Source: Halomonas sp. A11-A (lineage in GTDB: Bacteria; Pseudomonadota; Gammaproteobacteria; Pseudomonadales; Halomonadaceae). Taken from it: a stretch of DNA of 59,562 bases. Location: assembly GCF_003182195.1 (NCBI RefSeq), contig NZ_QGTM01000021.1, forward strand, positions 1 through 59,562. The letters are read 5' to 3'. The notes beneath the pieces were generated by a model. It searched no databases. It saw nothing but the letters and a program-made list of their open reading frames with translations, and had not been told where the DNA came from. Below are positions 26,380 to 35,204 of this stretch, in pieces. Made by a program: the position numbers and the translations under genes. Every line of letters begins with the position of its first letter. The stretch's first letter is position 1.

Positions 26380-26535
26380 AGAAGCAACGGCCTCGGTGGC
26401 TTGAGAGTCAGGATGGCCCGGCTCCTCGGAAGGGTCCTGCAGCCGCGGCATCGCAGCCACGCGCAGATCGATGTAGCGCAAAAGGCCAAGCTGCACGCCC
26501 AGGATGGCGAAGCACCACATAAGCCCCTTGATCAT
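26350..26535 (-). CDS. Small membrane protein, C-terminus derived from a REP-like repeat
   Basis: 61 residues from an ATG with AGAGGAA six bases upstream. One N-terminal transmembrane helix (MIKGLMWCFAILGVQLGLL) is followed by a short polar tail. The last ~10 residues (SGGSHALRGE) are read from the right arm of the 92-bp palindromic repeat, so the original stop was probably lost when the repeat inserted. No function recognised; a real but altered small gene is plausible. Confidence 0.4.
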   Translation of the reverse strand: MIKGLMWCFAILGVQLGLLRYIDLRVAAMPRLQDPSEEPGHPDSQATEAVASGGSHALRGE

Positions 26536-26644
26536 GGCGGATTCCTCTGTGAGGCCGGCGGCCTCGTCAAGGTCATGATAGGTCTATCGCGGCGGAAAAA
26601 GTAGATAGCAGCCTAATAGAATTTCTCCATCAGGCCTGAGGAAG

Positions 26645-27055
26645 CTATAGCCTCTCCTCCACCCGCTCGAGGATCTGCCGGCTTACCCGCCCCACCAGGG
26701 GTCTCGCCGCCTTGTTGACGGCCTTCTCCACCAGCTTGTTGCGCAGCACATAGGTGAGGGTCAGCGCCACCTCGGTGCCCTCCTTCACCGGGGTGAGGCG
26801 GTAGCAGCCCTGGTTCTCCACGCCGTCCAGCGACTCCCAGGAGAGCACCTCCGGTGCACGAGACTCGGTCACCGCCACGTCGAAGTGCCAGTCGCGGCCC
26901 ACCGCCCGCACGTGCCAGCGGTAGCGGTCCTTCCCCAGCGGTTCGATGGCGTGGATCAGGTCGGAGTAGTCGGCAAAGTCCTCTACCCGCTCCAGCAGGG
27001 CGAAGACCCGCTCCGGCGGTGCCTTGAGGATCGCGCTATGTTCGATGGTGGCCAT
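26645..27055 (-). CDS. SRPBCC (START-like/polyketide cyclase) family protein
   Basis: About 136 residues starting MATIEHSAILKAPPERVF; an ATG five codons upstream is also possible and neither has a good ribosome site. The fold signature is the N-terminal strand with APPERVFALLERVEDFADY, the mid-domain WHFDVAVTE and VLSWESLDG, and a long C-terminal helix (NKAARPLVGRVSRQILERVEERL). The family includes Coq10-type quinone-binding proteins and RatA. Role here unknown; the ligand is probably hydrophobic. It lies just downstream of a DUF2281 antitoxin-like gene on the same strand. Confidence 0.7.
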   Translation of the reverse strand: MATIEHSAILKAPPERVFALLERVEDFADYSDLIHAIEPLGKDRYRWHVRAVGRDWHFDVAVTESRAPEVLSWESLDGVENQGCYRLTPVKEGTEVALTLTYVLRNKLVEKAVNKAARPLVGRVSRQILERVEERL

Positions 27056-27079
27056 GGGGTCAATTACCATTTGAGAGGG

Positions 27080-27319
27080 TCATTGCCATCTTTCCTTCAG
27101 ATCATCCTCAGAGTAGAGGTCGGGCTCGGCCTCGGTATCACGCATGGCCTGATCGATGCTCATGGCATGGAACTGCTGTTCAGACCAATCGAGCTGTTCC
27201 GCCTCTCCGGGATCGGTCTGGCCGTAGCGCTGCTCCAGGAAGGTAACGAAATCCATCACCTCCTGCTGGCGAACTTCCGGCAGACGGCTCACCTTAGCAA
27301 TGAGTTCTTCAAGCTGCAT
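27080..27319 (-). CDS. DUF2281-type antitoxin-like protein without visible toxin
   Basis: 79 residues. The N-terminus (MQLEELIAKVSRLPEVRQQEVMDFVTFLEQRY) is the DUF2281 signature, and the acidic tail ends EDDLKERWQ, typical of antitoxins that pair with PIN or MazF-type toxins. The chosen ATG has GGAGG nine bases upstream; a GTG two codons earlier is too close. The next gene downstream is an SRPBCC protein, not a recognisable toxin, so this is an orphan antitoxin or part of an unusual pair. Confidence 0.65.
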   Translation of the reverse strand: MQLEELIAKVSRLPEVRQQEVMDFVTFLEQRYGQTDPGEAEQLDWSEQQFHAMSIDQAMRDTEAEPDLYSEDDLKERWQ

Positions 27320-27539
27320 AGTCACTTACCTCCCAGTGCTTGCCACCCCAAGAGCATTGCGCCCAGCATAGCAAATCGGGCATGCAAGCGCCTCTGGCGC
27401 CATGTCACAGCCCACACCGCTCGGCACCGCCCTCCATTCGCCATGGCAGCTCATGCCAGGACAGGCCCCTCCTGTGGCCCCAGGTCCCGTGACACGGTAA
27501 AATCCGCGCTTTCCGCGTTTCCAAGCAAAGGTCAATTGC

Positions 27540-28865
27540 ATGTCCACACCCAAGGTCGGTTTCGTCTCGCTCGGCTGCCCCAAGGCGCTGGTGGATTCCG
27601 AACGGATCCTCACCCAGCTGCGCACCGAGGGCTACGAGATCACTCCGAGCTACGACGACGCCGACGTGGTGGTGGTCAACACCTGCGGCTTCATTGACAG
27701 CGCCAAGGCGGAATCGCTCGATGCCATCGGCGAGGCGATCGCCGAGAACGGCCGTGTGATCGTCACCGGCTGCATGGGCGTGGAGGAAGGCGCCATCCGC
27801 GACGTTCACCCCAGCGTGCTCGCCGTCACCGGCCCCCAGCAGTACGAGCAGGTGGTCAGCGCCGTCCACGAGGTGGTGCCGCCCCGCCAGGACCACGACC
27901 CGCGCATCGACCTGGTGCCGCCCCAGGGCGTCAAGCTAACCCCGCGCCACTACGCCTACCTGAAGATCTCCGAGGGCTGCAACCACAGCTGCAGCTTCTG
28001 CATTATCCCCTCCATGCGCGGCAAGCTGGTCAGCCGCCCGGTGGGCGAGGTGCTCAGCGAGGCCGAGGGGCTGAAGCGCGCCGGCGTCAAGGAGCTCCTG
28101 GTGATCTCCCAGGACACCAGCGCCTACGGGGTCGACCTCAAGTACCGCACCGGCTTCTGGAACGGCCGCCCGGTGAAGACCCGCATGACCGAGCTGTGCG
28201 AGGCGCTCAGCGAGCTCGGCATCTGGGTACGCCTGCACTACGTCTACCCCTACCCCCACGTGGACGAGCTGATCCCATTGATGGCCGAGGGCAAGCTCTT
28301 GCCCTACCTGGATATCCCCTTCCAGCACGCGAGCCCCAAGGTGCTCAAGGCGATGAAGCGCCCGGCCTTCGAGGACAGGACCCTCGAGCGCATCAAGCGC
28401 TGGCGGGAGATCTGCCCGGAGCTCACCATCCGCTCTACCTTTATCGTCGGCTTCCCCGGCGAGACCGAGGAGGACTTCCAGTACCTGCTCGACTGGCTCA
28501 CCGAGGCCCAGTTAGACCGCGTCGGCTGCTTCCAGTACTCCCCGGTAGACGGCGCCCCGGCCAACGACATGGAACTCGAGCCGGTGCCGGACGACGTCAA
28601 GCAGGAGCGCTGGGAGCGCTTCATGGCCCACCAGCAGCAGATCTCCGCCGCCCGGCTGCAGGCCAAGATCGGCCGCGAGATCGAGGTGCTGGTGGACGAG
28701 ATCACCGACGAAGGCCCCATCGGCCGCAGCCACGCCGACGCCCCGGAGATCGACGGCATGGTGTTCCTCGAGACCGATCTTGAACTCAGCCCCGGCCAGA
28801 TCATTCGGGCCCGGGTGACCCATGCCGACGAGTATGACCTCTGGGCCGAGGTGGTTAACGCCTGA
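27540..28865 (+). CDS. rimO: Ribosomal protein S12 methylthiotransferase RimO
   Basis: 441 residues, the same as E. coli. The N-terminal UPF0004 domain has cluster Cys residues in [17 protein letters not shown] and VTGCMG. The radical-SAM motif is CNHSCSFC near residue 150. PFQHAS and [12 protein letters not shown] are family blocks, and a C-terminal TRAM domain follows. It adds a methylthio group to Asp-88 of ribosomal protein S12 using two Fe-S clusters and SAM. ATG follows a short AT-rich leader. Confidence 0.96.
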   Translation: MSTPKVGFVSLGCPKALVDSERILTQLRTEGYEITPSYDDADVVVVNTCGFIDSAKAESLDAIGEAIAENGRVIVTGCMGVEEGAIRDVHPSVLAVTGPQQYEQVVSAVHEVVPPRQDHDPRIDLVPPQGVKLTPRHYAYLKISEGCNHSCSFCIIPSMRGKLVSRPVGEVLSEAEGLKRAGVKELLVISQDTSAYGVDLKYRTGFWNGRPVKTRMTELCEALSELGIWVRLHYVYPYPHVDELIPLMAEGKLLPYLDIPFQHASPKVLKAMKRPAFEDRTLERIKRWREICPELTIRSTFIVGFPGETEEDFQYLLDWLTEAQLDRVGCFQYSPVDGAPANDMELEPVPDDVKQERWERFMAHQQQISAARLQAKIGREIEVLVDEITDEGPIGRSHADAPEIDGMVFLETDLELSPGQIIRARVTHADEYDLWAEVVNA

Positions 28866-28878
28866 GCGTAGAGGATTC

Positions 28879-30786
28879 ATGTCCTTCGATCACGAACTCG
28901 ACAGGAGAGACAAGGTACCGATGGTTGACGCCGATCTTCCCGAGATTCCTGCAGAGCTCGAAATCAGCATCGACGCCTTCCTGGAGGCGTCATTACGGCA
29001 CATCCTCCAGTACGAGAGTGCCGACGCCTACTTCGCAGCGCTAGACGAAATCACCCGACGCAGCGGCGTTACCGAATGGTTCGACCCGCAGATGCCCTTC
29101 TGGCCGATCGCGCACACCCTCTGGGACAACGCGCCGTTGCCCTCGCGGGGCTTCCGGCCGGACCCGCTTCCCGAGCCGAAACGCAACGACCCTTGCCCCT
29201 GCGGCTCGGGCAAGAAGTTCAAGCGCTGCTGCCAACCGCTGCGGCAGGAACTCCCCCTGGGCCTCGACGACGAGCTGCCGGTGCTGCGGATCGCCGCGTC
29301 ACTCTTCACCGCCAAGCAGCGCAAGGAAGCCGCCAGCAAGGCACCGCCCAGGCTGCGGCTGGTGCTTGCCGAGTTGGAACTGGATGACAACCACCCCGGC
29401 AAGGCGCGCACCCAGCTGTTGAAACTGCTCAAGCAGGGCGTCCTGGAGGCCGACCTTCAGGCCCAGGCCGTCCATCTGCTGGGCGACGCCTATAACGCCC
29501 TCGGCCATCAATCGGCCGGCGAAAAAGCCATGAGCGATCTGCTCCCCAGCCTTAAGCCGCCGGCCGCCGCCGAGGCGCTCCACTGGCTGACGGGGCAGGC
29601 GCTGCTGGATGGCCGCCCCGCCGACGCCATGGCGTTGCTCCACCAGGCCGAGACGCTGGACCCGGACAACCTGTCCAACGGCCTCTTCAAGGTGGTCTGC
29701 CTGCGCGATATCGGCGCCGATGCCGAGGCCCAGCGTACCGCCCAGGAGTGGCTGCCGGTTGCCCGGGAGCTGGGACTCGAGGATGCCATCGCCTTCTTCG
29801 AGGAGCAGACCAGCCTGGCCACCCTGCCGGACGACATCCCGGATGACGAGGATGAGCCCGAAGCGTTCGCCGACGACGCCCCGGAAGACGACCGCCTGAT
29901 GGCCCTGTTCGGCGCGCCGGATGAGCTACTGAGGCCGATTGCCGGCCTGCTGAAGAGCGCACTCCGCCAGCCGCTCTACCCGGTCACATTCGAGCCGGGC
30001 CCGCCCGGCCCCGACGGCGATGGAGCCCAGTGGGTGCTGATGCTGCCACCCGAGGTCGAGCAGGCCCAGGCGGCTCTCTACCAGACTGGCAATCCACAGA
30101 ACCCGCTGGACCCCGAGCTGATTCGCCAGCAACCGGCGCTGCTGCAGAGCCCCGACTTCCTACAGCAGCTCGATGCCTTTGCCGGCGCTGCCTTCAGCAC
30201 CGCTCACGAGCAGTTCAACAAGGCGCTGCAGCGGCAGCAGGAGCGAGTGATTGCCCATATCCTGGACGCCCTGCCCGAGGGCGGCCAACTGCCCTGGGCA
30301 TGGCTGGAACATCGCCCCCTGCTCAGGCTGATGATGCAGCACGCCCTCGACCAGGAGGACCAGGGCGCCGCCATTCGCGGCCTCTCGCAGCTGCTGGCCC
30401 TCTGCCCGAATGACAACCTTGGCGCGCGCGCCCCACTGGTCAACGCCCTGCTGCGCGATGGGCAGGATGAAGCGGCGCTGGCCATCTGTGAGCAGTTCCC
30501 AGACGACGCACTGGCCGAGACCCGCTATGGCCGAGTGCTGGCCCTGGTGCGACTCAACCGCCTGCATGACGCCGAAAAGGCCCTCTCCCAGGCCTATCGG
30601 GCGCTACCCAAGGTGCTCAACTACCTGATCGCCAGCAAACGCAAGCCGCCGAAGCTCGACCCCCAGCGCATGACCATCGGTGGCCCCGATCAGGCGTGGT
30701 ATTACCGCCAGGAGATGCGCGACCTCTTCCAGGCCACCCCGGGTGCCCTTGGCTGGATGGACAGCATCAAGAAGCGGCTCAGGTAA
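28879..30786 (+). CDS. SEC-C motif protein with TPR-like repeats
   Basis: 635 residues from an ATG with GAGG four bases upstream. Near residue 110 is a SEC-C zinc motif (NDPCPCGSGKKFKRCC), as at the C-terminus of SecA. Helical TPR-like repeats follow through the rest (ADAMALLHQAETLDPDNL, LALVRLNRLHDAEKALSQAYRAL), with an acidic insert (DDEDEPEAFADDAPEDD). Likely a cytoplasmic scaffold; the zinc finger may contact ribosome, SecB or nucleic acid. No specific function is known to me. It begins 13 bases after rimO and is probably co-transcribed with it. Confidence 0.75.
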   Translation: MSFDHELDRRDKVPMVDADLPEIPAELEISIDAFLEASLRHILQYESADAYFAALDEITRRSGVTEWFDPQMPFWPIAHTLWDNAPLPSRGFRPDPLPEPKRNDPCPCGSGKKFKRCCQPLRQELPLGLDDELPVLRIAASLFTAKQRKEAASKAPPRLRLVLAELELDDNHPGKARTQLLKLLKQGVLEADLQAQAVHLLGDAYNALGHQSAGEKAMSDLLPSLKPPAAAEALHWLTGQALLDGRPADAMALLHQAETLDPDNLSNGLFKVVCLRDIGADAEAQRTAQEWLPVARELGLEDAIAFFEEQTSLATLPDDIPDDEDEPEAFADDAPEDDRLMALFGAPDELLRPIAGLLKSALRQPLYPVTFEPGPPGPDGDGAQWVLMLPPEVEQAQAALYQTGNPQNPLDPELIRQQPALLQSPDFLQQLDAFAGAAFSTAHEQFNKALQRQQERVIAHILDALPEGGQLPWAWLEHRPLLRLMMQHALDQEDQGAAIRGLSQLLALCPNDNLGARAPLVNALLRDGQDEAALAICEQFPDDALAETRYGRVLALVRLNRLHDAEKALSQAYRALPKVLNYLIASKRKPPKLDPQRMTIGGPDQAWYYRQEMRDLFQATPGALGWMDSIKKRLR

Positions 30787-30828
30787 CTCTGCTATCCTTG
30801 ACGACGCGTGCCCCTACCGGAGGTTGCC

Positions 30829-32397
30829 TTGACCCTCACTCGCAAGAAGCTGCCCATTGGCATCCAGACCTTCGCCGATATCATCGAGGGCGGCTACTAC
30901 TACGTCGACAAGACACCCCACATCCATCGCCTGGTGGAAGAAGGCAAGTACTACTTTCTGTCGCGGCCGCGGCGCTTCGGCAAGAGCCTGCTGGTGGACA
31001 CCCTGCGCTGCCTCTTCGAGGGCCGCGAAGCCCTGTTTAACGGTCTGTACATCCACGACAAGTGGGACTGGCGAGTTCAACACCCTGTCATCCGCCTGAG
31101 CTTTGCCGATGGCGTCATCGGCAGCCGTGAGGCCCTGGACCAGCACATCAACGAGCTGCTGCAGGCCGAAGCCACACGCCATGCCGTCGCCTTCGACAAC
31201 ATCTCCATTGCCGGCAGGTTTCGCGAGCTGATCCACAAGGCCCACCAACAGCATGGCCAGCGCGTCGTGATCCTGGTGGATGAGTACGACAAGCCGATCC
31301 TCGACAACCTGCTCACGCCCGAGCGCGCCCGCGAGCTGCGCGAGGGGCTCAAGAACCTCTACAGCGTGCTCAAGGATGCCGACCCGCACCTGGCCTTCGT
31401 GCTGCTCACCGGCGTCTCCAAGTTCAGTAAGGTCAGCCTCTTTTCCGGGCTAAACAACCTCAATGACATCACCCTGGATGCGCCCTTAGCCACGATCTGC
31501 GGCTACACCGACGAAGACATCGACAGCGTCTTCGCCCCAGAGCTTCAGGCGCTCGATCGCAACGAAATACGAGCCTGGTACAACGGCTACCGGTGGGGTG
31601 GACATGAGGCCCCCTCCGTCTACAATCCCTTCGATGTCCTGTTACTATTTCAGAAGCGCCTTTTCGGCGCCTACTGGTTCGAGAGCGCCACGCCGACCTT
31701 CCTGGTCGAGGTGCTCAAGCAGCGCGGTGTCTTTACCCCAGCGCTAACGGCCTGGCATAGCCGACCGGCACTGCTGAGCAGGTTCGACGTCGATGATATC
31801 GCCACCGAGGCGCTGCTGTTCCAGACCGGCTACCTGACCATCAAGGCCATACGCGAGGAAATCCCAAACCGCCCGATCTATGCACTGGGGTTTCCCAACC
31901 AGGAGGTAGAGGCCAGCCTGAACGAAGCGCTGTTGCCGGCACTGGGCATCAACAACGACAGCCTCGACGAGTTGATGGTAAGGCTGCCTCGCCTGCTGAA
32001 AACCGCCGACCTGCCCGGCCTGGAAGCCCACCTCAAGGCGCTCTTCGCCGGCCTGCCCCACGACTGGTACCGAAACAACCCGATTGCGAAGTATGAGGGT
32101 CACTATGCCAGCGTCTTCTACAGTCACTTCGCCGCCCTGGGCCTGCGCGTCACCGTGGAAGACGCCAGCCACCATGGCCGCGTCGATATGACCGTCGACT
32201 TCGCCGGCCACCTCTACCTGTTCGAGTTCAAGGTGGTGGAGCAGCTCCCCGAAGGCCGCGCATTACAGCAGATCAAGGACAAGGGCTACGCCGACAAGTA
32301 CCGCGGCCAAGGCAAGGTGATACATCTGATCGGTGTGGAATTTTCACGCGACAAGCGCCAGATCGTGGGTTTCGAGGTAGAAACCGACGCAGCGTGA
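30829..32397 (+). CDS. AAA-ATPase-like / PD-(D/E)XK nuclease-fold protein
   Basis: 522 residues from a TTG with a perfect GGAGG five bases upstream (MTLTRKKLPIGIQTF), which fits the family start better than a GTG seven codons earlier. The N-terminal AAA-ATPase_like domain has GYYYVDKT, a Walker A-like RPRRFGKSLLVDTL and Walker B-like VVILVDEYDKPI. The C-terminal DUF1703 nuclease-like domain has RVDMTVDF and the ExK-type FEFKVVE. This widespread, often multi-copy family is presumed to belong to mobile or defence-related genes; its biochemical role is not established. Confidence 0.85.
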   Translation: MTLTRKKLPIGIQTFADIIEGGYYYVDKTPHIHRLVEEGKYYFLSRPRRFGKSLLVDTLRCLFEGREALFNGLYIHDKWDWRVQHPVIRLSFADGVIGSREALDQHINELLQAEATRHAVAFDNISIAGRFRELIHKAHQQHGQRVVILVDEYDKPILDNLLTPERARELREGLKNLYSVLKDADPHLAFVLLTGVSKFSKVSLFSGLNNLNDITLDAPLATICGYTDEDIDSVFAPELQALDRNEIRAWYNGYRWGGHEAPSVYNPFDVLLLFQKRLFGAYWFESATPTFLVEVLKQRGVFTPALTAWHSRPALLSRFDVDDIATEALLFQTGYLTIKAIREEIPNRPIYALGFPNQEVEASLNEALLPALGINNDSLDELMVRLPRLLKTADLPGLEAHLKALFAGLPHDWYRNNPIAKYEGHYASVFYSHFAALGLRVTVEDASHHGRVDMTVDFAGHLYLFEFKVVEQLPEGRALQQIKDKGYADKYRGQGKVIHLIGVEFSRDKRQIVGFEVETDAA

Positions 32398-32479
32398 TTA
32401 GTCACCACCATGGGCACTACTGATGGTAGCCACGCTCCGCGGGCGGTTCGGCGTCTCGACGAATGGCAGTGTTGCTGGC

Positions 32480-33559
32480 TCAGCAAAGGCGCTTCCACTC
32501 CAAGGCGTCAAGCTCACGCTCAACGGCTCTCCAGTCCAGCCGATTCACATCCTGCGGGTCGCCCGGTAGAGACAACAGGTTGATCGATGCAGGGTGGCGG
32601 CTATGCCAATCGTCTCGATCATCGGGATCGTAGGGGAACAGCACGAAAGACGGCACACCCAGCCCATCGGCCATGTGCACGGTGGCGGTGATTCCGGATA
32701 TCAAGCCATCCGAGTGGGCAATGAGGGCAATGTTGTCATGAATGGCGCGTGTCTCGGGCAGGCAGACCACTCGGCCACCCTCGAACCGTGAGCATAGACC
32801 CTCCACCTCGGCCTGCTTGCCAGGCGCCGACATCACGCACACCTCATGCTCGGGTAAACGCTCCAGTACAAGCCCTATCAGCCGCTCTGAAGTCTCGGGG
32901 GTCAGGCTTCTCGCCCTGCCCTTGCTGTAGGCGTTGAAGGTAACCATGGGGGGGCGACCCTCGCGCCACTGCTCAATACGAGCTTCGGCCTCATCGCTGC
33001 GCGGAACCACATACTCGGTGCTCACCTCGGTAATACCGCATTTCTCGAGCATCACCAGGTACTTGTCTACCATATGCCGTCCGCGGGTGGCCTCACCAAG
33101 CTTCAGGTCCACCAGCCCCACGCTGTCATCCAAGCTGGCAATATGCCTAGTCCTGAGCTGGCTGAGCAGGAAAATGTCGCGATGCTTGATCAGGTGGCTG
33201 AAGAACACCACCAGATCCACCTCGCCGATCTTCTCGGCAAGAGTCCGCATGGCGTCCTTGCCCGGCTTGCGCACCGTTTCATGAACCACATCTACGGCGA
33301 AGGTATCGCGAAACAGGGGCGCCATCTCCGGCGTTGACACCACCTCCACCGAGATCTCCGGGTCGAATGCCTTCAGCGCCCTGGGAACGAAGGAGAACAC
33401 CACTGAATCGCCCCACTTCGCGTCCCAGCGGATGAATACCACCCTCTTCAGATGATCGACATGATCCACCAATGGCTTGGGCCGATCATGGCGGCGGCGA
33501 CTGATGGCAATACGGAGGCTGTCACGGCCGGCACGCAGGCGGTTGATCCACTTCCTCAT
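32480..33559 (-). CDS. Glycosyltransferase family 9 (heptosyltransferase-like)
   Basis: 359 residues. The GT-B fold is suggested by the N-terminal RVVFIRWDAKWGDSVVFSFVPRALKAF and the C-terminal nucleotide-sugar region (TFNAYSKGRARSLTPETSERL, LIAHSDGLISGITATVHMADGLGVPSFVLF), a pattern of ADP-heptose:LPS heptosyltransferases. It probably adds a sugar to core LPS or another surface glycan at the inner membrane. Convergent with the AAA-ATPase-like gene and divergent from the AT-rich GT25 gene. The 82 bases after its stop contain a degraded REP-like arm. Confidence 0.75.
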   Translation of the reverse strand: MRKWINRLRAGRDSLRIAISRRRHDRPKPLVDHVDHLKRVVFIRWDAKWGDSVVFSFVPRALKAFDPEISVEVVSTPEMAPLFRDTFAVDVVHETVRKPGKDAMRTLAEKIGEVDLVVFFSHLIKHRDIFLLSQLRTRHIASLDDSVGLVDLKLGEATRGRHMVDKYLVMLEKCGITEVSTEYVVPRSDEAEARIEQWREGRPPMVTFNAYSKGRARSLTPETSERLIGLVLERLPEHEVCVMSAPGKQAEVEGLCSRFEGGRVVCLPETRAIHDNIALIAHSDGLISGITATVHMADGLGVPSFVLFPYDPDDRDDWHSRHPASINLLSLPGDPQDVNRLDWRAVERELDALEWKRLC

Positions 33560-33661
33560 CTTTCAGCTTTACCCTCATAATCACAGGATTGAAAATTGCC
33601 ATCATTATCCGATAAAATATCGATCATCGCAAAGCCAAAATCCAAAACCACAGAGTGAAAA

Positions 33662-34348
33662 ATGACTAAACTTCCGCCTATTTATATAATATCCCTACCG
33701 AATTCAAAGAGACGCGAGAACATTCATGCCGAATTTAAAAAAATGGATGTGAAGTTTCAATTCTGGGATGGGATAAGTGGAAAAGACTTGAGCGATGAAG
33801 AGCTATCTGAAATTGACACTGATTACACCCAAAAGGAGTGGGGACATGGGCTAGGCAAGGGAGAGATAGGATGTGCCCTTAGCCATATCCGCATGTATGA
33901 ACACATGATTGAAAAAGGGATTGGAAGCGCCATTATATTAGAAGACGACGCCAAGCCACTTGAAAACTTCAAGGAAGTGCTCACAGCACTGATGAAAAAA
34001 ATTCCGAAGCGATCAGAGATAGTTTACCTATATCATGGAAAAGCCAAGTCATGGCCCATCAAAAGAACTCTAGCAAATGGCTATAAATTAGCGAGATATC
34101 GTCATCCAAGCAAAAGATCCAAACGAACAATCATTGGCGCAGTAGGATATTGGCTATCATTGGATGGTGCAAAAAAGCTTGTTGAAAATGCTTACCCAAT
34201 AAGACAGCCTGCAGATTATTTGACTGGATACATACAGCGCAGCAAAATAAATGCGTACGGCATTGAACCAAATATTTTAATGGAGAGCGGCTTGCCATCT
34301 GAAATTGATTCATTAGAAAAACGAAACTATGGTGGGCACACTAGCTGA
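33662..34348 (+). CDS. Glycosyltransferase family 25 protein, AT-rich and probably acquired
   Basis: 228 residues. The GT25 pattern is clear: an N-terminal IYIISLPNSKRRENI stretch, then FWDGISGKDL, GEIGCALSHIRMYEHMI, the metal/donor-binding ILEDDA and GAVGYWLSLDGAKKLVENAYPI. Family members transfer galactose or other sugars in LPS outer core or O-chain. Base composition and codon use (many AAA, ATA, TTA) are far more AT-rich than all neighbours, which points to transfer from a low-GC donor. It is flanked by two glycosyltransferases of normal composition on the other strand. Confidence 0.85.
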   Translation: MTKLPPIYIISLPNSKRRENIHAEFKKMDVKFQFWDGISGKDLSDEELSEIDTDYTQKEWGHGLGKGEIGCALSHIRMYEHMIEKGIGSAIILEDDAKPLENFKEVLTALMKKIPKRSEIVYLYHGKAKSWPIKRTLANGYKLARYRHPSKRSKRTIIGAVGYWLSLDGAKKLVENAYPIRQPADYLTGYIQRSKINAYGIEPNILMESGLPSEIDSLEKRNYGGHTS

Positions 34349-34373
34349 GGAGCTAGCTCCATCATGAGCACCG

Positions 34374-35204
34374 TCAATCATCTATTCGGACGACTTCAGT
34401 TTTGTGCTGCTGCTCATGCCACTTCCCTTCCTTCTTGTCGATGTACTGGAAGTGGCGATTGGTGAAACTTCCCTGGTTGCAGGCGTGACGATACGAAACC
34501 GTATCCACCTCATCCAGGGAAAGCACCTCATTAAAGACACCTGGGCCGGTCAACTGGAAGACGCCAGGATAGCGACGTTCGGCAATATTTTCATTGATCC
34601 GTTCAGCAACCAGTTGGAGACGGGAATTACCGGGCATGCTGGCAATAAAGTAGTTGCTCAGCTCCCCCTTCCTCGTCGTCACGAAAAGCTCTTCACCTCC
34701 CCGCTTCAGAATGCTTGCGAGAGGCCATACCGCATGGGCATCGATGTCCATGTAGACACCTCCATACTTAAGAAGGACGAGCACCCTCCATACATCGGCC
34801 TGAGCGGCACCAATCTGTAGTTTCAAATAGTTCTGGTAGATATCATCAGGGTAGTTCGCCTTGATGAACTCTCCGCGCGCCTCGGTGATCATGAAGCGAT
34901 ATTCGAAGGTCGGCGCCATCAGACGATTAAACAGATAGTTAAGGTATACCGGAAACGTTACCTTATTGGTAAAGTTGGTCTGCCAGATAACGTGCGGAAT
35001 GCCACCATTTGGCTGCCGTGTTTTCAGCCAAGGCGCGGCGTGCTCGGGCAAGCTGAAGCGCTTGCGAGGAAACAAAAAATGAAATCCGTAGCTTGTCACC
35101 TTTATGGTATTGGCAACCAGCTTTATGAATCGCCCAGTCATCAGCACAACGACATTCTTGACCCTAACCGACGCTTCCGACATTCCTCTACCCCTCTTTC
35201 GCAT
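34374..35204 (-). CDS. GT32-like glycosyltransferase (DXD sugar-binding family)
   Basis: 276 residues; an ATG seven codons in (MSEASVRV) is an equally good start. IPHVIWQTNF and the block ADVWRVLVLLKYGGVYMDIDAHAVWPL are diagnostic of the GT32/capsular glycosyltransferase family, with DxD coordinating the nucleotide sugar. Probably modifies a surface polysaccharide. Its 5' end overlaps the end of the motB-like gene by 17 bases, so it seems to be translated in the same operon as the orphan stator genes, an unusual pairing. Composition is somewhat AT-richer than the flanking core genes. Confidence 0.75.
   Translation of the reverse strand: MRKRGRGMSEASVRVKNVVVLMTGRFIKLVANTIKVTSYGFHFLFPRKRFSLPEHAAPWLKTRQPNGGIPHVIWQTNFTNKVTFPVYLNYLFNRLMAPTFEYRFMITEARGEFIKANYPDDIYQNYLKLQIGAAQADVWRVLVLLKYGGVYMDIDAHAVWPLASILKRGGEELFVTTRKGELSNYFIASMPGNSRLQLVAERINENIAERRYPGVFQLTGPGVFNEVLSLDEVDTVSYRHACNQGSFTNRHFQYIDKKEGKWHEQQHKTEVVRIDD

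Noticed and set aside
32398..32479. Possible gene between the AAA-ATPase-like and GT9 genes
   Set aside because: Only 82 bases, resembling a degraded REP-like arm; no coding signal.
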